This document shows, one piece after another, positions 41,112 to 54,279 of a stretch of DNA of 64,000 bases. Both the position numbers and the translations under genes were made by a program. Below the pieces are notes generated by a model, which saw only the letters and a list, made by a program, of their open reading frames with translations, searched no databases and was not told where the DNA came from. Origin of the DNA: Tricholomella constricta. Lineage: Eukaryota > Basidiomycota > Agaricomycetes > Agaricales > Lyophyllaceae. Every line of letters starts with the position of its first letter. Within the stretch, counting starts at the first letter, position 1. Location of the stretch: positions 310,001-374,000 of the forward strand of contig JAACJP010000028.1 in NCBI GenBank assembly GCA_013368375.1, given 5' to 3'.

Positions 41112-44100
41112 TTACAGACACACTCCCATCTCCTTCCCGATCTCCTTGAGACATGTCCGCGCGAGTGTCCGAGCATCCAACGCCACGGCGTCCTCCGTTT
41201 CACGAAGCTCAGGCTTGCCATCAACGTGACCGTTGCCGACACGCCCCGTCCGCGTTGGAACCCACGCAGCAGGCGTCTTCCGCGGTATCGAGGCGATCTC
41301 GCATAGTGCAGGGTAGAAATGGAACAGGTGTGCCACCGAGGAGCGTTTGACGGCGTCTGAGATGTTCTGTGACGGGCTCAGCGACGTGTCGATAGCTATA
41401 AGGCAAAATAAGACAACTTTTAGCACAGAACAACAGGATGGAGAGGGCATTTCGACGTACGCGGCTGCTCGACGATGTACTGCGTCGGGTTGTCAGAGAT
41501 TCCGGCCCATAGCGAACCAGGCCACAATCTCAACTCCAGGAGCTTCCGTAGAACGTAGAGCAGCTCATGCTCCCGCGCCCTAGAAGTCCGATCAGATCTC
41601 GTACAATTAGGGAAGCAGGACTGCTCCTACCTTGGGAATGGAAGATTGCCACGCAAGGCTTCGTCTGCAACGTATCCGACGAGCGTTGTCCGACATCGAT
41701 TGAGAAGTGAAGGTATGCTTAAGGCGGCCACGCGTCTTCGTGAATATTCTTGGTCTGATTTGAAAGATCAGATAGGGATCACGGCTTGTATTTATTATAG
41801 AAGTAACGCACCACTCGTCGTATTTGAACAGATCAAGAACAATAGGTCGAAACACCAGTAAGAAAAGCGTTCTCGAGGAACTAGGGGTCCTGATTCAGTA
41901 CTGCCGAGTTCATACTGGTTCTGCACGTCGACTGCCTCGACCTTTCCAGAAGTTTGGCCATTTGTCGGGGAATTACTGCCGCTTACTCCCTCGGACTGTG
42001 AGTCATACAAACGGCTTCCTTGATGAAGGATCTTAGCCAGTTGGCAAACAAGGTCATCGGGTACCCGGCTGTCTCCTAGATGAGGTGCGACATCAATCTC
42101 CAGGGACGCAATAAGCGCGAGATCGAAATTCTCTTCCGCCTCCTGCTCCTCGAGAGGGAACGCTTCCGCGGCCGAGCTAAACAGGTTTATTAGTCCGTCA
42201 ATTGGTTGAAGAACAGAGAGCTCGCGCACCAATCCGCCAGGATTCCTCCTCTGAAAACGTCTAGCATCCGACGCCATATAGCCTCAATGCGATCAGTAGG
42301 AATCTCTGCGAAAATGGAGACAGTCAAGTAAAATTGGAGCGTCAAAAGGGATGTAACAAACCATGCCCAGGCTTGTTTATTTGCAAAGAACATTCTTTCA
42401 CAATTCGCAAGAAGCTCGTAGTCGCAGTCTTCCATAGCGGTGGATCCTTACCGAACTTGGAAGGAGCTGGACAATCATACTTGAGCTTCACCGGTATTGA
42501 GTACGCCTAACGATAGAAATTATGAGTATAGAGAATGAATTCAGTGATAAAACCAGGCTGACAGAAAGAACAGCTTCCAAGGTTCCATCTATGTAGATCT
42601 CGGCGTCGTCCTTAAACCGCATGAATAGGTCGACCAACAATGGAAGAGTCTTCTTTGAGATTGCAATGTACGTGATCCGTTTCTGAGGTGTCTGTGTCTT
42701 TGGTGTGGGTGGCACATCAAATGCAGCAAGGAAAGGCAGCGTTGCGTATTCAGAAAGGTCACGCAAGACAAGCGACGTTGAACCTGGAATCGTCAAATCA
42801 ATGTTTTCGATGGTTTCCATGACCGCTGCCTAATTGTGTGTCAGGAAATGTAGTACTAGAAAAAAGATAATTTGAATACCCACCTGAACAGGTGGAAGCG
42901 TGTCAATGTCAGGTCTATAATCCGGAGAATTTGAGTACGTCAGGACGCCTGCCACAAATATGAGCGCCGATTTCAGTCTGCTGGATCTGAGATTTACCTT
43001 TCAGAATAGCCATGAGTCTAGATAAACGATCCAGGGCCCATTCCTGGCCATCGGCCGATCGACTGGCCTTCCTCGTGCTCTGAATGAGATCGACAAATGC
43101 AACGAGACTCTCCTGAGTGAAAGGTTGATGGAAACCGGTCTCATTGGAGGATATCGGCGTTTGACTTCCCGAACGTTGGATCACTGTTCCACCGAGAACA
43201 TCAATGGCCTGCCACACCCTTAAGAGGACCTCCGATACAATCGGTGGAAGATCCAGGGTAGGCGACACCTTCACGGCCTTCTCTAAGCAGCGCATTGCGG
43301 GGGCACTGATGGCTCTACTGTCCAACAGGACGGAATCTTGGATATGAGTAACGAAGACGTCCCAGGCTTTTGAAAAGGAATGCAGCTGCATGATCTTGGG
43401 TGTTAGGAAGTCATGAAATATTGACCCGATGGATTGGAGGGCAAGAATTTTTGATTCATCCCAAGCCTGCGTTGGGGACGCGTCGGTGGCTCTAGTGTTT
43501 GACAGGTGGCGGATTTCGGTGGTAAGCGAGTCTAGCAGCGGGAAGGTGACTTTCCAAATACACTGGTCCCACGTCTCCAGGCTCAGTGTCGATCCATATA
43601 GCTGCATGGTTCGGAACAGCGTCTGAATAGCGCCGTCTCGGACCTCTTGTCGTGGATCTGTACACAGCCCCAAAACCTCGAGGAGGAGGAACATCCACAG
43701 CTCACTGTACTCCGGTTCGTCGTCTGCATTCTTTCGCTTGGATTGTATCGCATCTGACACGCTCCAAAGCAGGCTGGCCGCAGCTGTCAACGCTATGTTC
43801 GTATCAGCTTGACGTCCGAAGTGGCCCAGGGTGCTGATGCAGAGGCGGAGGTGTTCGGGAGACAGCGACGTGACGGAATCGCACACCAGAGTCAAGGATT
43901 GGAATGCGATCTTCACCAGGGCAGTGTAACTCTTCTCGCTTGGATTGCCTAGTCCCAGGGGCAATGGCTTACTCCGCGTGGACGAAGGCGATGGAGGGTT
44001 GCTCAGCATCGACACAGAATCGAGCGATGGAGATCGGACTGGCGGGCTGGGCCGACACACACTCTCCAACATCTGGAAAATGATTTCCCAGCCGACTACC

Positions 44101-47100
44101 AGAGTGTGTCCGGAGGCTTGTAAGATCTGGTGGAGGGTCTCTAGACCCATGCGACGCAGCTCCACAGCCGTACTCGTACTGGCTGCCATGGCGGGGTCGG
44201 GGACCACTTGCTGTGCGAGCACATCGAGCACTCGTCGCTGAACTTGAGCCCGCAAGTCACCGGTCGTTGTTAAGTTCCTAGGTACAATGGTAAGGATTTC
44301 ATCCAAAACGCTCGCAGCTTGTACGCGGATGGACTGAGGCGCGTAAGTGGTATGGATGATGGATAGAAGATGGTTGGTAGTTGCGTCCCAAGCAACATCC
44401 GGGGATCGGTAAATGAGTCGGTGGATATTGAGCAAGGCCACACCGCCGAGCTTGGTAATGCCAAAGTCACCCGATCGCTAAGAAAGAAAGTTGAATGTGA
44501 CAACATGATAAAAAAGCAAATAACACCGACTAGAGTTCGGGGTATATGGATCCCGCTGACACGTCTCCTGTGCGCTGGGCCTGACCTTGGTGAAAGTCCA
44601 ACAACGCTCGCGAGATCTTCATGGCTTTCCGACTCCCGAACAGTCCCACTCCCACTGCCAGACTGCATGTCCACCATCTCAGCACTGAGCCTACACAATG
44701 CGTTGATGAAATGCTTATACGCAGGGTCTTCGAGGTTTTTAGATGCATCAAAAAGCCGCTGGATGGCCGCCTGTAGTGTCTCGGGCTCCAGATCACTTAG
44801 GAGTGGATGTCGCGGGACTCCAGCAGCAGGACCCGAGAGGGATGCTGAACGGCTGGTAGGCATGCTAGCTGTACCCGGACTGAATATCGATGCCCGCTTC
44901 CCGGGGACCGTCTGCGCGCCTTTGGACGTCAGGACATAGTCGGCGTTCTGCAACACCTCGAGAACCCCGAACCAACTTTCGCCAAGACTCCCAGCCAGGA
45001 AGACCGCGCTTGAGATCAAGACCTTCAGGCATGCCATGTTCCGTTCGGACAAGCCCGGTGCCTGTGTTGGGCCACTGAGACCCAGATTCTCGGAGAAGCT
45101 AGCAGTAGACCTTGGTGTCTGTGACTCAACGTAGGAGTCAAGGCTGGAAACGACGCGCGCAGGAACGGCAAATTTGGACAAGCTCGTGAAGAAGGCGTCG
45201 CGCGGTGTGGTGAGCCCAAGCATGCCGGAGACATTAGTTAACGCCTGGTAGCTGGACAATACCTCGACGAATAGTTCGTCGGAAAGATTAGTGGAGATGA
45301 TGAAGGATAAGGCTGCAAGGAGGGCAGGCCATCCACTCTCGATGATGTCGCGGACTATACGTAGCTGCTTCGCCGATGGATCGTTTTTCGGAAGAGTCTC
45401 GATCTCAAGGGCAGGAGGCGCGCGCATGATGGCATCTCCAGCGGCTTTAGGCCTTTGAATGACAATCGAGCTGTAGAGGGGGCCTGTGAAGCTGGCCAGC
45501 CCTTCGCAGAGGGAGACGAGGCACTGTACAGCAAGAAGATAGATATACGGCTCAGGTATGGGAGGCGAATCAGCTTTATCGAGCTGGTCTATGCTGTGGG
45601 GACATTATCGACAACGATGCAATGAATTATGCAGATTACGCACCACTGAAGTTTCATTGCAGAACCATGCAAGCTTAGCCCTCCGCTCGATCCCATCATT
45701 CCGACGACCCCGGATACAGTTGCACTCGCCGCAGTAGCAACACGTCCCGCCATTCCCCCCACATCCAGGCTATATGTTGAGCCTGTGTCTGCAGAGACAC
45801 CAAGACCAGACATCTGGGAGCTCACACCAAGGAGGGCAGGCTTCTCCGTGATTAGCCTCTTGAGGGCCGTGACGAGCGATGCGAAGACTTTCGAGCCAGC
45901 GTCCTGCGCGTCGTATCGGTCCCAGACACTCCGCATCAGTTCAGCGTCGCTGCAAAGCCTGTCGATAGAGATAAGTCAAAACTGTTGTTGAATACGGCAC
46001 AGGAGAATGCACCCTCTCATGATCTCCATCGCAAACACTTTCATCCATAGCGGTCGAGAGTGATGAGGAGCGTGATCACCATGCTGCCCACTCGACCCAC
46101 CGTCGGCATCCTCGGAAAATATCTTGATGAGGAGCATCAGGAAGACCTCCGACTCCGTGGTGAGTTCCGAGGAAAATTGCTTCAGCAAAAGGAAGACGAC
46201 GCGAGTACATCGAAGGGTGAGGGGGAAGATGGGTCGGTCTGAGAGGGCTCTCAGAAGCAAGGGGCACAGATGGTGTTGGAGGAGGAGGATTAGCTCGGGG
46301 TGCTGAACAAACAATTATGAAATGTGAATATGACTCTTAACATTCACTTACCTTTTGGAAATGGGCATGGTAGTTGGTCAATACGCTTTCAATAAGTTCG
46401 AGGGCAAAGGTCTTGTGAAGGGACTCAAGCTTCAAGAAGTGAGGCTTTTCAGAGTTGGCTAGCAAACACAGGTCTTCGAAGACTGAAAACGCGTCCATAG
46501 TTGAGGGCCCGACGAGTTTCGTAGTCCCGTCAGGAAGCTTGATCTCTGATAGACTTTGGGCATCGAGATCCTCCATATTATTATCCTCGACAACCATTTT
46601 GTCCACCACAAACATCACGAGTTGCCGCAGGGTGGCGGCAGCAGTTGACGAGACGACTGCGATTTTGGACTCCTGTAGCTTGAAGCATAGGAGAAGGGCC
46701 TGCGGACATACTCGTCAGGATCACGTACCAGGAAACATGGACACTCGTACATCACCAAGTAGGGCACCATGTATAGCAGGAAAGTTGGGTATCAAGGAAA
46801 CAAGCGTTTGCAGAATCCGTAGTTGAATATCGACCCCCTGGCTCATGGCGTCGCTCATTGTGTTGATCATAAGGGGTACAGCAGAGTGTGGCACAGCTTT
46901 GAGCGCAATCAACCTCTGTAGAGAGCCCAAGGAGATTGCTACGACTTTCGCATTCTTGGTTGCGCATCCCATGAATACCGGGCGTAGTAGATCTTCAGAT
47001 TGCGGACCATCTGAGGAATCATAAAGTCAGGGTTGTATTGAGCAGGTCCAAAGTACGGCCACGCACCAGAGGCCAAGTTCTGAGTCGCCTGTTCCGGTGA

Positions 47101-47335
47101 CGCCCTAAGGATTGCGAGCGACTTTTCAGCTGCCTTTCCGTCAAAGATCCAGTCATCACTTCTCCAGCATTAAATAGATCCAGCCACTAACCTCGCGGAT
47201 TTCTGGGTGTTTCCTCCTTGTCTCGCTAGCCAGTGACTGATACAAACGCAATCCATTCGTTAGACTTCACGACACGAGTAGAACAGCCAAAAGACGCACC
47301 TGCAGCTCAGTGACCAGAAATGCCAAAGAACTCAT
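41112..47335 (-). CDS. MON2: MON2-type Golgi/endosome trafficking protein (Arf-GEF-like scaffold)
   Basis: Starts MSSLAFLVTELQ (36-nt exon 1, 47335-47300) and continues through about 18 exons to KEIGKEMGVCL at 41112, over 1600 residues, the size of MON2. Blocks include DLLRPVFMGCATKNAKVVAI near the N-terminus (DCB-like region), SLHKTFALELIESVL (46440-46380), the HUS-like stretch VFLLLKQFSSEL (46200), WMKVFAMEIMRG and the strongly conserved GDFGITKLGGVALLNIHRL (44480-44420). The C-terminal half includes SIGSIFHDFL, RFKDDAEIYIDGTLEA and RVAALSIPSLLNRCRTTLVG. MON2 lacks a Sec7 catalytic domain and, with DOP1, works in endosome-to-Golgi traffic and flippase regulation. I see no frameshift. Exon ends are by eye; the family assignment is firm, the exact protein not. 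Confidence 0.88.
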
Positions 47336-47722
47336 GATCCTAAACGCCTGATAGACGTGCAAGTTGGCAACGTAGCGATGAGTCTCAGCGACGGGTTCCA
47401 ACCTTCATACATTCTGCGTCAAGCCCTGGTCGCGGATTTCAGCACAGTGTCGATCACGTGACCGATATCGTGTCGCGTCGACAGTCCGAGTTGTCCACAA
47501 GCACCAAGATCCATTGCTACCAGCCTCAAGAGCGGTTTAGGGTATATTGTAGTGAGAGCTATGTACCATGCGGACAAGTGGGTCGTATGTGTATAGATTT
47601 AAAACTTGCATAACTTTCAAGTATCATGCGGTCGTGGAAATGCAGCACGTTCATAACAAGAGCTCAAATTCGAGCCGAGGTGCCATGAGCAATGACCGGA
47701 AGCCGCGCCTTTTGTCCTTCAA

Positions 47723-49477
47723 TCAATATGGGCCTTCAAACTTGTTAACACGATCCCAATGCTTCAAGCAAGAGTGTCCATTCAAGTCTTGATAAAGCCC
47801 TTCAGCGTCAACGTCGAATATAAGCTTCCACATCCGAAAAACGCACCAAAATTCGCAGCCGGGCATATACAATTGCCTTTCTTCCGTATTTCCATGCGAA
47901 ACGGACAGTGCGTTAACGGCCGGTGTACGTACCCTATTTCATTGAAGAACTGGATCTGGTCCTTGTGCGCAAAGAGGGCTGCGGCGATGCTGTGTATCGG
48001 CGCGTCTCCCCAGCGCTGCATAAAACGTTAACGGGTTGCGATGGGTGTTGGATATGAGCGCACCTCGTAATAAAACCCGCCCTTTGAGTCCAGGTAGTCG
48101 AAAAACGCGGTGTATGCCGGGCCCCGCCAGAAATCCATGTCGGCAATTTCGAAGTTGCTCCAGACTGTGCAATGTAGTTCATATGTTGGCGCATATGGTG
48201 GAGACAAATAACCATGATGCTCACAATGACACAAATTGTATGTCGCCCCGTTATTATCGGATAAGAAACCCATCGCATTGTCATCTGCAACGTATTCTGG
48301 ATGTCGAACCATGAATTCTAATTCCAATCTTAGAGCTGGGGACAACCGAGAGCCAAAAAAGAATAGCGCACCTCGGACGTGACCCCACAGCGAGGGGATG
48401 GTCTGTTCGTACTCATAGAGCGATATGGTAAATCCTAGAAGCGGTGACCGGTTAGACAGTCAGATACAAAGCCAAACTCGAGACGGAAACATACCATAGA
48501 TTTTGTTGTTATCTCTCATGAAAACGAATGGATCGGTTGTGACGTCGCAAAGGAATTGCACATCAGGCCTAGTAAGAATATAAATCTGGAAGCGATCTTG
48601 GGTGAAAATCAGAGCCGTACTCTATCCGCCAGTACCAGCGATACTTCTGCATGAGTTCGTGCTTAAAGAAGAACTGGGAAGCCATCAGAAGGAGGAGAGT
48701 AGACGGAACAACACACAACATACGCCAGAATTGAATCGACACATGTTGCGATATCTGGCCAAGAACTCTACATCAGCGTTCTTATAAGAGGTGATAGACT
48801 TGGGGCTCACGATACGCTATCTAACAATATGTCAGTCAGTACTGACTTCAATATCGATAGTTCAGAATTGCACGGACCTCCATAGATGACTTTCTCGCTC
48901 TCCATCCTTTCCCTCTCCTTCTTCGCCCTGTTCTCGTCGATCCAATCCGGCTGGTACCAATGCTCCTTCGGAATAACTCCAAACTCCATCTTCGAACCCG
49001 AGGCAGATGAGATGCGCCTACAGCGACCAATCAAGGTCGCACCCTGAGAACAAAAATACTCTTGCTCACTGTCTGAACTCTTGGGAGAACGGCACCTCAT
49101 TCAGGAAAACATACGGATAACCCATGCGCTTGTTGAATCGGCTCTCAATGTCTTTAACGCTCTTCAACGTGCCTTCGAGGTCGGAGTTCCGCGCCAGAAT
49201 CACGAACGTTGCGTTCGCGCGTGGATGGAGGGGGATGGCCGCGATGGCTTCGAAATACAACTCATCCTCTATCGGCGAGAATGGCTTCTGAGATTTCCGT
49301 TGGCTGAAAAATGAGTATAGGGCATCTTGGTGCAGGAGGAAGTACAGGCTAATCTGAACTATGATGTTAGCATCTTCTTCGCGACAATTTGAAGAGAAGT
49401 TCAGGTCGACGTTATGAAAGGCTCACGAAAGCTGCGAGAATAACAGGGCAGTACTGGCGCCATCGCCATCGTTGCAT
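47723..49477 (-). CDS. KTR: GT15 (Ktr/Mnt1-type) alpha-1,2-mannosyltransferase, copy 1
   Basis: Met 49477 starts MQRWRWRQYCPVILAAF. Residues about 9-30 are a signal anchor, so a type II Golgi membrane protein is expected. The lumenal part has [101 protein letters not shown] and [13 protein letters not shown] with its catalytic Glu. Then come [20 protein letters not shown] and RWGDAPIHSIAAALF. The last exon, after the NF codons, reads LNGHSCLKHWD and ends at 47723. These enzymes add alpha-1,2-mannose to O- and N-linked glycans from GDP-mannose. About nine introns. A paralogue with the same intron pattern is at 58349-60175. The upstream region 49478-50140 shows no gene. Confidence 0.9.
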
Positions 49478-50139
49478 GTCTCTGTCAGGAAATAAGAGCT
49501 GGCAGCAATCAATGCTTATACTCGCATTGTCATGGAGTAAGGAGAGAATCCGTACAACGCCGTGACATGTCTATACATATAGCCCCACCTCCAGGTGACC
49601 TGGGCCCTACCGCGGCGCGTACCGACCCGGTTCCGTGGGTCCAACGAAATTTTCCATTGAATCTGCCATAGAGACTGACTTTGATGGGTGACCATGAGGC
49701 GAAAATTTCAATTGAATCTATCTATCTGTCGCGCGAGTCTTCGTGATTTTCAGCTGATGGTATAGAATTTGAACAAGGAAAAGCCTGAGCCCAAAAGTTG
49801 CCCATGACTTTCAAGTTTTGAGCATCATTTGCAAGGTTGAAGGGACTCGGATCAGTCGGATCAGAGTAAGTAACGCGCCATCACATGACCACAACGCGTC
49901 GCGTCGCGTTCCCTGGTTCCAGGCGCCGGTCAAGGTCACTGCCAAAGTGCTTCACCTGTCAGTACCTCTCGTAATATACTTCCCTTCCCCCGTCTTTCCT
50001 TAAAGCAGGCCATTTTTTATGTGTGCAGAAATTCATTCATTCAAGTTGTCGTTACTGATTGTGTGTGGCAGAGTTATTTACTGTGCTATGTACTGTTTAT
50101 GCATCGAGGATCTTTTGCGCGTATAAGCGATGTGTCTAA

Positions 50140-51750
50140 TCTATAATGAATGACTTGTGATCTATGAGGATGCAGTCTGAAGGTGGTGACCTTGGATGTG
50201 TCCTTTGCGATGGTGTCTATGAGTCGGACTATGACGAGAGAGATGTGGAAAAATGATAATATTATGAATAAATTCTGGGCGTATATCGGTCAACGGAAAG
50301 TCTGCAAGATAATTCGTACTCACATATAAGAAAGAAAGATGAGGGAGGCCGCGAATGCCTACCCAGACGGCAGCGGCAGGCATGCCTATCAAGGAAGTTC
50401 GTCGCAATGGAAGAATGGGTGCGTGTTACGAGGTGGCATAAAGGCCGTTCGTGGAAGTTTAGGCTCTGCGGGAGAGAAAAGGCCGGGCGCTGCCCCATAG
50501 ATGTGACGGGAGTGAATTGCCCTCGGACAAATCATCCAACGAACACATCGGAAGCTGCGCGGCGCCATCAGGACCCGGTGCATGGGTACTAAAAGGCTCA
50601 AAGAATTAGCACATTCAAAAGCAACGAGCAGTGCGAACGTACACCGAGGACGCAACCTCGAGCCAGGCTCCCCTTCCCAACCGTTCCAACACAAGGACCC
50701 AGAGCCCATCTTACGAATTCTCATATGCACTCGCATACCGTGCTCGCCAGGGTATCCTACCACTTGGGCGGAGGCAAGAGGGAACGCTATGCCCTCCCGA
50801 CGCTCCTTCACGGATGCCGGCCGGCTCGCAACGCGTATGCACCCGGATCAGTGAGGGGTTTTAACCTGCTGCTGCTCCTCACGCCGCTTGCGCGACGCTC
50901 TTCGGGTGGGGACAGACAAACCTGGCTGCCCGCCCCACCTTCTGGGCTGTGCATAGTGATTCATAACCTTGGGATGGGAACCTGTGTGTGGAGACAGCTA
51001 TGTCGGTCTTGTGAGGGGGAGCCCCCAGTGGAGGTCTGACGATAGCGTGGTGTGGAAATAGCTCGACTTTTCTGAGGACGCGCGCATAAGAGAGTACGCC
51101 GTCCTGGAGGGCACATGAGTGTATTCAACCGCTCTACTAGGGATAACTCCATGAGCCCAGGTGAAACGGAGAAGGTAACACCTACCTTGCACAAGTCAAC
51201 GTTGGCGGGACCGTCCTCGTTCCTGAAGAGAGGCGACGTTAAATCGATGCAACCGAATAGACGAGGCATACGTTTGATTTATAGGCCAATAATCAAGAGT
51301 TTTGCGCGCCAGTGGCGTCAGCGACCAGCGGTGGTGGGCCCAACGCTCAGTACGGAAGGTCGAGCGTGAGGCGTAAGCAATCATGGCTCACTAGTAGAAT
51401 TGCCTCGGATGAGGGAGGTATAAAGTAGAAGGAGACCTTAGGTTGTGAATTTGGCCTTCAAACTGGCGGTTTTTATAACATCCTTGTGTGGCGTATCACT
51501 CTGCACGGACCCCATAGTCGAATGGGATTATAGTCAGAACTCTCTAGAAACATCAGAGTAATTGACAGCTTGCCTCGTTTTTATCTTCTATTTCTGAGCA
51601 GTTGCACCGCCTGTCCAGCCTCGTGCGTGGTCATCCGACCGGCTGAGATCAAGTAAAGCACAGCAGGGTCCAGAGGATGACTCGAAGGGTCTGTATTTTT
51701 AATTTTGTACGATCTAGGGTGTGATTGTTTCGCCGAAATCAGACCCCGTC
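50140..51750. repeat. Duplicated segment, copy 2 (partner at 34360-36620)
   Basis: Same order as copy 1. First a minus-strand frame of secreted-looking type near 50407-50160 (MPAAAVWVGIRGLPHL, then an intron starting GTGAGTACGAATT), then the GC-rich core at 50466-51110 once instead of twice, and a tail with GGTTTTTATAACATCCTTGTGTGGCG near 51470 and GAGGATGACTCGAAGG near 51672. The core keeps the same minus-strand start MKERREGIAFPLASA (50811). No transposase or terminal repeat was found. No confident gene lies in the segment. Confidence 0.6.
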
Positions 51751-51889
51751 TACTTGTCAGCATGACGCTAGCAGTCACGATAAGTACTACTAAGGAAACT
51801 TCACGTTTGACTCACGTATCTTCGTTGAATGACGGATAGCTGTTGCCTTGATGGGCCGGAAGCTACAGCCTCTGAAATTCATTTAATTT

Positions 51890-52557
51890 CGATCATAGAT
51901 GTATCGATAAAGGCATCTTCGGCGTTGGAGTTGAGAGAGTCGAGGCTCGAGCTGAACCCAGGGGTTTGTTCGCGACACAAGCCGGACGCGTCGGCATCAC
52001 GTGGTGATGGGGCGCTTCTTCAATTGAACTTGCGACTTGAACCTTCTTTGAAGAAAACCACTTATTCCAGGGAGAGACTCATTCCGGGACTACGACTGCA
52101 CCTCTGGACTGACTGTTAAGGGTGCTACTGACGATAGAAGAACGCACAACAAAAGAGACAATTAGTACGCCAAGAGGACCCCGAACAACACTTTTGGTCA
52201 ACGCTGGGCCGATGGCCGTACCTATGCCCTTGCAACTGTGGATCAGCTTCAAAAGCTGTGTATCTGACACGCTTAGGCCCTCGAACTCTGATCAGAAAGT
52301 CCATAGGATATACCCTCAAATTAGCCGTGGCCTCTGGTGTCTTTACTGGTCAGAGAAGCTCTGACTCACTTGGTGTCAAGGTTTTCAACCAGGGCTTTGT
52401 AATTCATGGGGATATGGCGGCCTGTAAACCATCTGATCCTTTGGATGTAGAATTATCGACCGAACACGCCTCGTCCACGTTGCCTCCAGCCAGATTGTCT
52501 TCGATCTTTCTCTCAGATAACTTCGTCTCCCCTGTCCCACATACCGTGCTGCTGCCA
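51890..52557. repeat. Upstream part of a segment repeated inverted at 62400-63160
   Basis: Phrases such as TTGAGAGAGTCGAGGCTCGAG (about 51930) and ACTGCACCTCTGGACTGAC recur on the opposite strand at 63170-62400. In the 51.9 kb copy the block leads directly into a ricin-B-like gene. It contains fragments of frames in both directions that do not assemble into a clear gene. Confidence 0.6.
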
Positions 52558-53423
52558 TGGACGGCCTTGATCTGATCACAGATTACAACCTGGAGTATAC
52601 CAAATCTTCAATTTCGTCAGCGGGACAGTGCTCGATCTCTCAGGAAGCGACCTTAAATCTATCATAGGTCATTGCCTACACCTTCAGCTTCGTTTCGCCA
52701 AGTGATCTGATTCCTCGCCGCCAGGTTTTCCTGCACATGGAGGCCCAAATCAAAAAGTACGTTGGTCCGCGCAGTCATACCGTCGCCATCGCTCATACAG
52801 CGTCCACGGAAGTGGGAATTCTCGCCACTGGGGAAAGGATATTCAATTCGCAGCTTGCTCACGGGCGACTACTTGACCCTCGAGAACGGAATACGCAACG
52901 GAATCGCCATTGTCGCGAACCCGTATCCCGTTAGCTGGGCGTTAGAGGCAGACGACCTCGAGCAAGGTATTTGGCGGTAGGCTTTGTGTCCCTTTTTGTG
53001 GTGAGCGAATCCAAGTGAATGACATTTCACAGCATCGGTTGGCCGAATTCGACGTTTCTTTTTGATCTTTCCGGTAATGGCGACAGTAAACCAGGGACCA
53101 TGGTAAGTTTGAGGCATGCGATCGTCAAAATATCGCTTGCTCATTCTGCCCAGATACAGCTTTGGGAACGATATCCTTTCAATACTTGCCGCCTTTGGCG
53201 GCTTGTGTTGCAGAGGTCAACGCCTGAAGCTGTCTCGATGCCTCGCGCCATTTCCAAACGATCTATCGAACCTGACACTCCGGTCTCGTCAATCGCCGAT
53301 AGCGTGACACATACTGAAGGCTCGACACTCGGAGGAAACGGCGAATTTACCATCACGACGACTACGACTACGACTACGGTCTCGACAACCATTACCAAAG
53401 TCGCAAGGTTTAGCTGTCCTTAG
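52558..53423 (+). CDS. Ricin-B-type lectin with Thr-rich C-terminal extension; start uncertain, possibly broken
   Basis: Exon blocks read VYQIFNFVSGTVLDLSGSDL, then GFPAHGGPNQK. The third is WEFSPLGKGYSIRSLLTGDY with SWALEADD, and the fourth IGWPNSTFLFDLSGNGD with a last exon from IQLWERYPF. These are the three trefoil lobes in the order of the neighbouring lectins, and introns fall at the same places. The last exon extends into a non-homologous tail (RSIEPDTPVSSIADSVT, then a run of Thr and Val) ending at 53423. The only upstream ATG (52558) is one base out of frame with the first lobe, where the in-frame reading has a TGA at 52568. The gene may be inactivated or start in an exon I have not found. 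A copy at 62 kb lacks most of the lobes. Confidence 0.5.
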
Positions 53424-53636
53424 CTCAGCCGCCTTTCGTTTGCATTGTATTCTAGCCGACAATCACACATCTGTCCTCCGCAAACCATCAGGCTGATTAC
53501 GAACTACGTATGCGATTTGGGGTGCGATTCGGGGATACAAGCATACACTTTACAGAACGAACGTTGGTGTCCAATTCGATTCATACTTCGATTAAGAGGT
53601 CGCACGGTGACGATCAGGCTAGCATCGCTTCTATGG

Positions 53637-54279
53637 TCAGCTGTGCACGGAACGAACACCGATAATCTTGCACTCACCCTCCTCGAACCTCCAGGTCTGG
53701 TTCCTGCCCTCCCACGTGCCCCAAAGGGTGACCAGCGTGCCGTTGTTCGCATTCCCATGGTCGGACAAATCGATGTTCATTCTCGTTCCAGGAGCAAAGA
53801 TCCTAGTACGGCGGTCGTCACGCACTGGTCAGAATCGATATCGGGGAAGAACTAAGGCAAGCAGACCTGTGTACGCTGGGATCCTCCTTATCGGGCCAGA
53901 TGTCCCAAAGCAACGGCTCGTCCACTGCCGCGAGGGCCACGTTGTCGCTTATCTCTCCGCCGATCCCGAGGTAGCGCCCACTGCCGACGTTGCGGAACGT
54001 CCACTGGTTGTCGACGTTCTCGAGGACCCACTGTAGGAAGATCAAGTTATCAGACACTGCCCGTGGCAGACTGCAACATCTTTAATTGGAAACTGTGTAT
54101 TTGCCTTCTGGTTGTCACCATCGTGCCTTTCCCAACCGAGGACTGTTATGTATTGGATATGAGTCTCAAACTCTGCTGCAGCTGCACGTACTGGAAAAAT
54201 TGTCGCTGCCGGAAAGGTCGAGAGCAGTGCCAGACTTTCCGTTGACGAGGACGTAAGTTCTCCCGTTTTCAACGCTCAT
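53637..54279 (-). CDS. Ricin-B-type beta-trefoil lectin 2
   Basis: Met 54279 starts MSVENGRTYVLVNGKSGTAL with the DLSG turn of lobe 1. Exon 3 reads WVLENVDNQWTFRNVGSGRY with DEPLLWDIWPDKED, and exon 4 IFAPGTRMNIDLSDHGN with NQTWRFEEG. QxW motifs fix the lobes. Closest relative in the window is lectin 1. The intron before WVLEN (54104-54031) starts with GC (AAG|GCAAAT). As in lectin 1, GGTGAG follows EEG; read straight through, the protein ends in VHS at 53637. With a further intron, an acceptor near 53617 followed by CCTGA would end it in EEA. No signal peptide. Glycan-binding role expected from the family. Confidence 0.8.
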
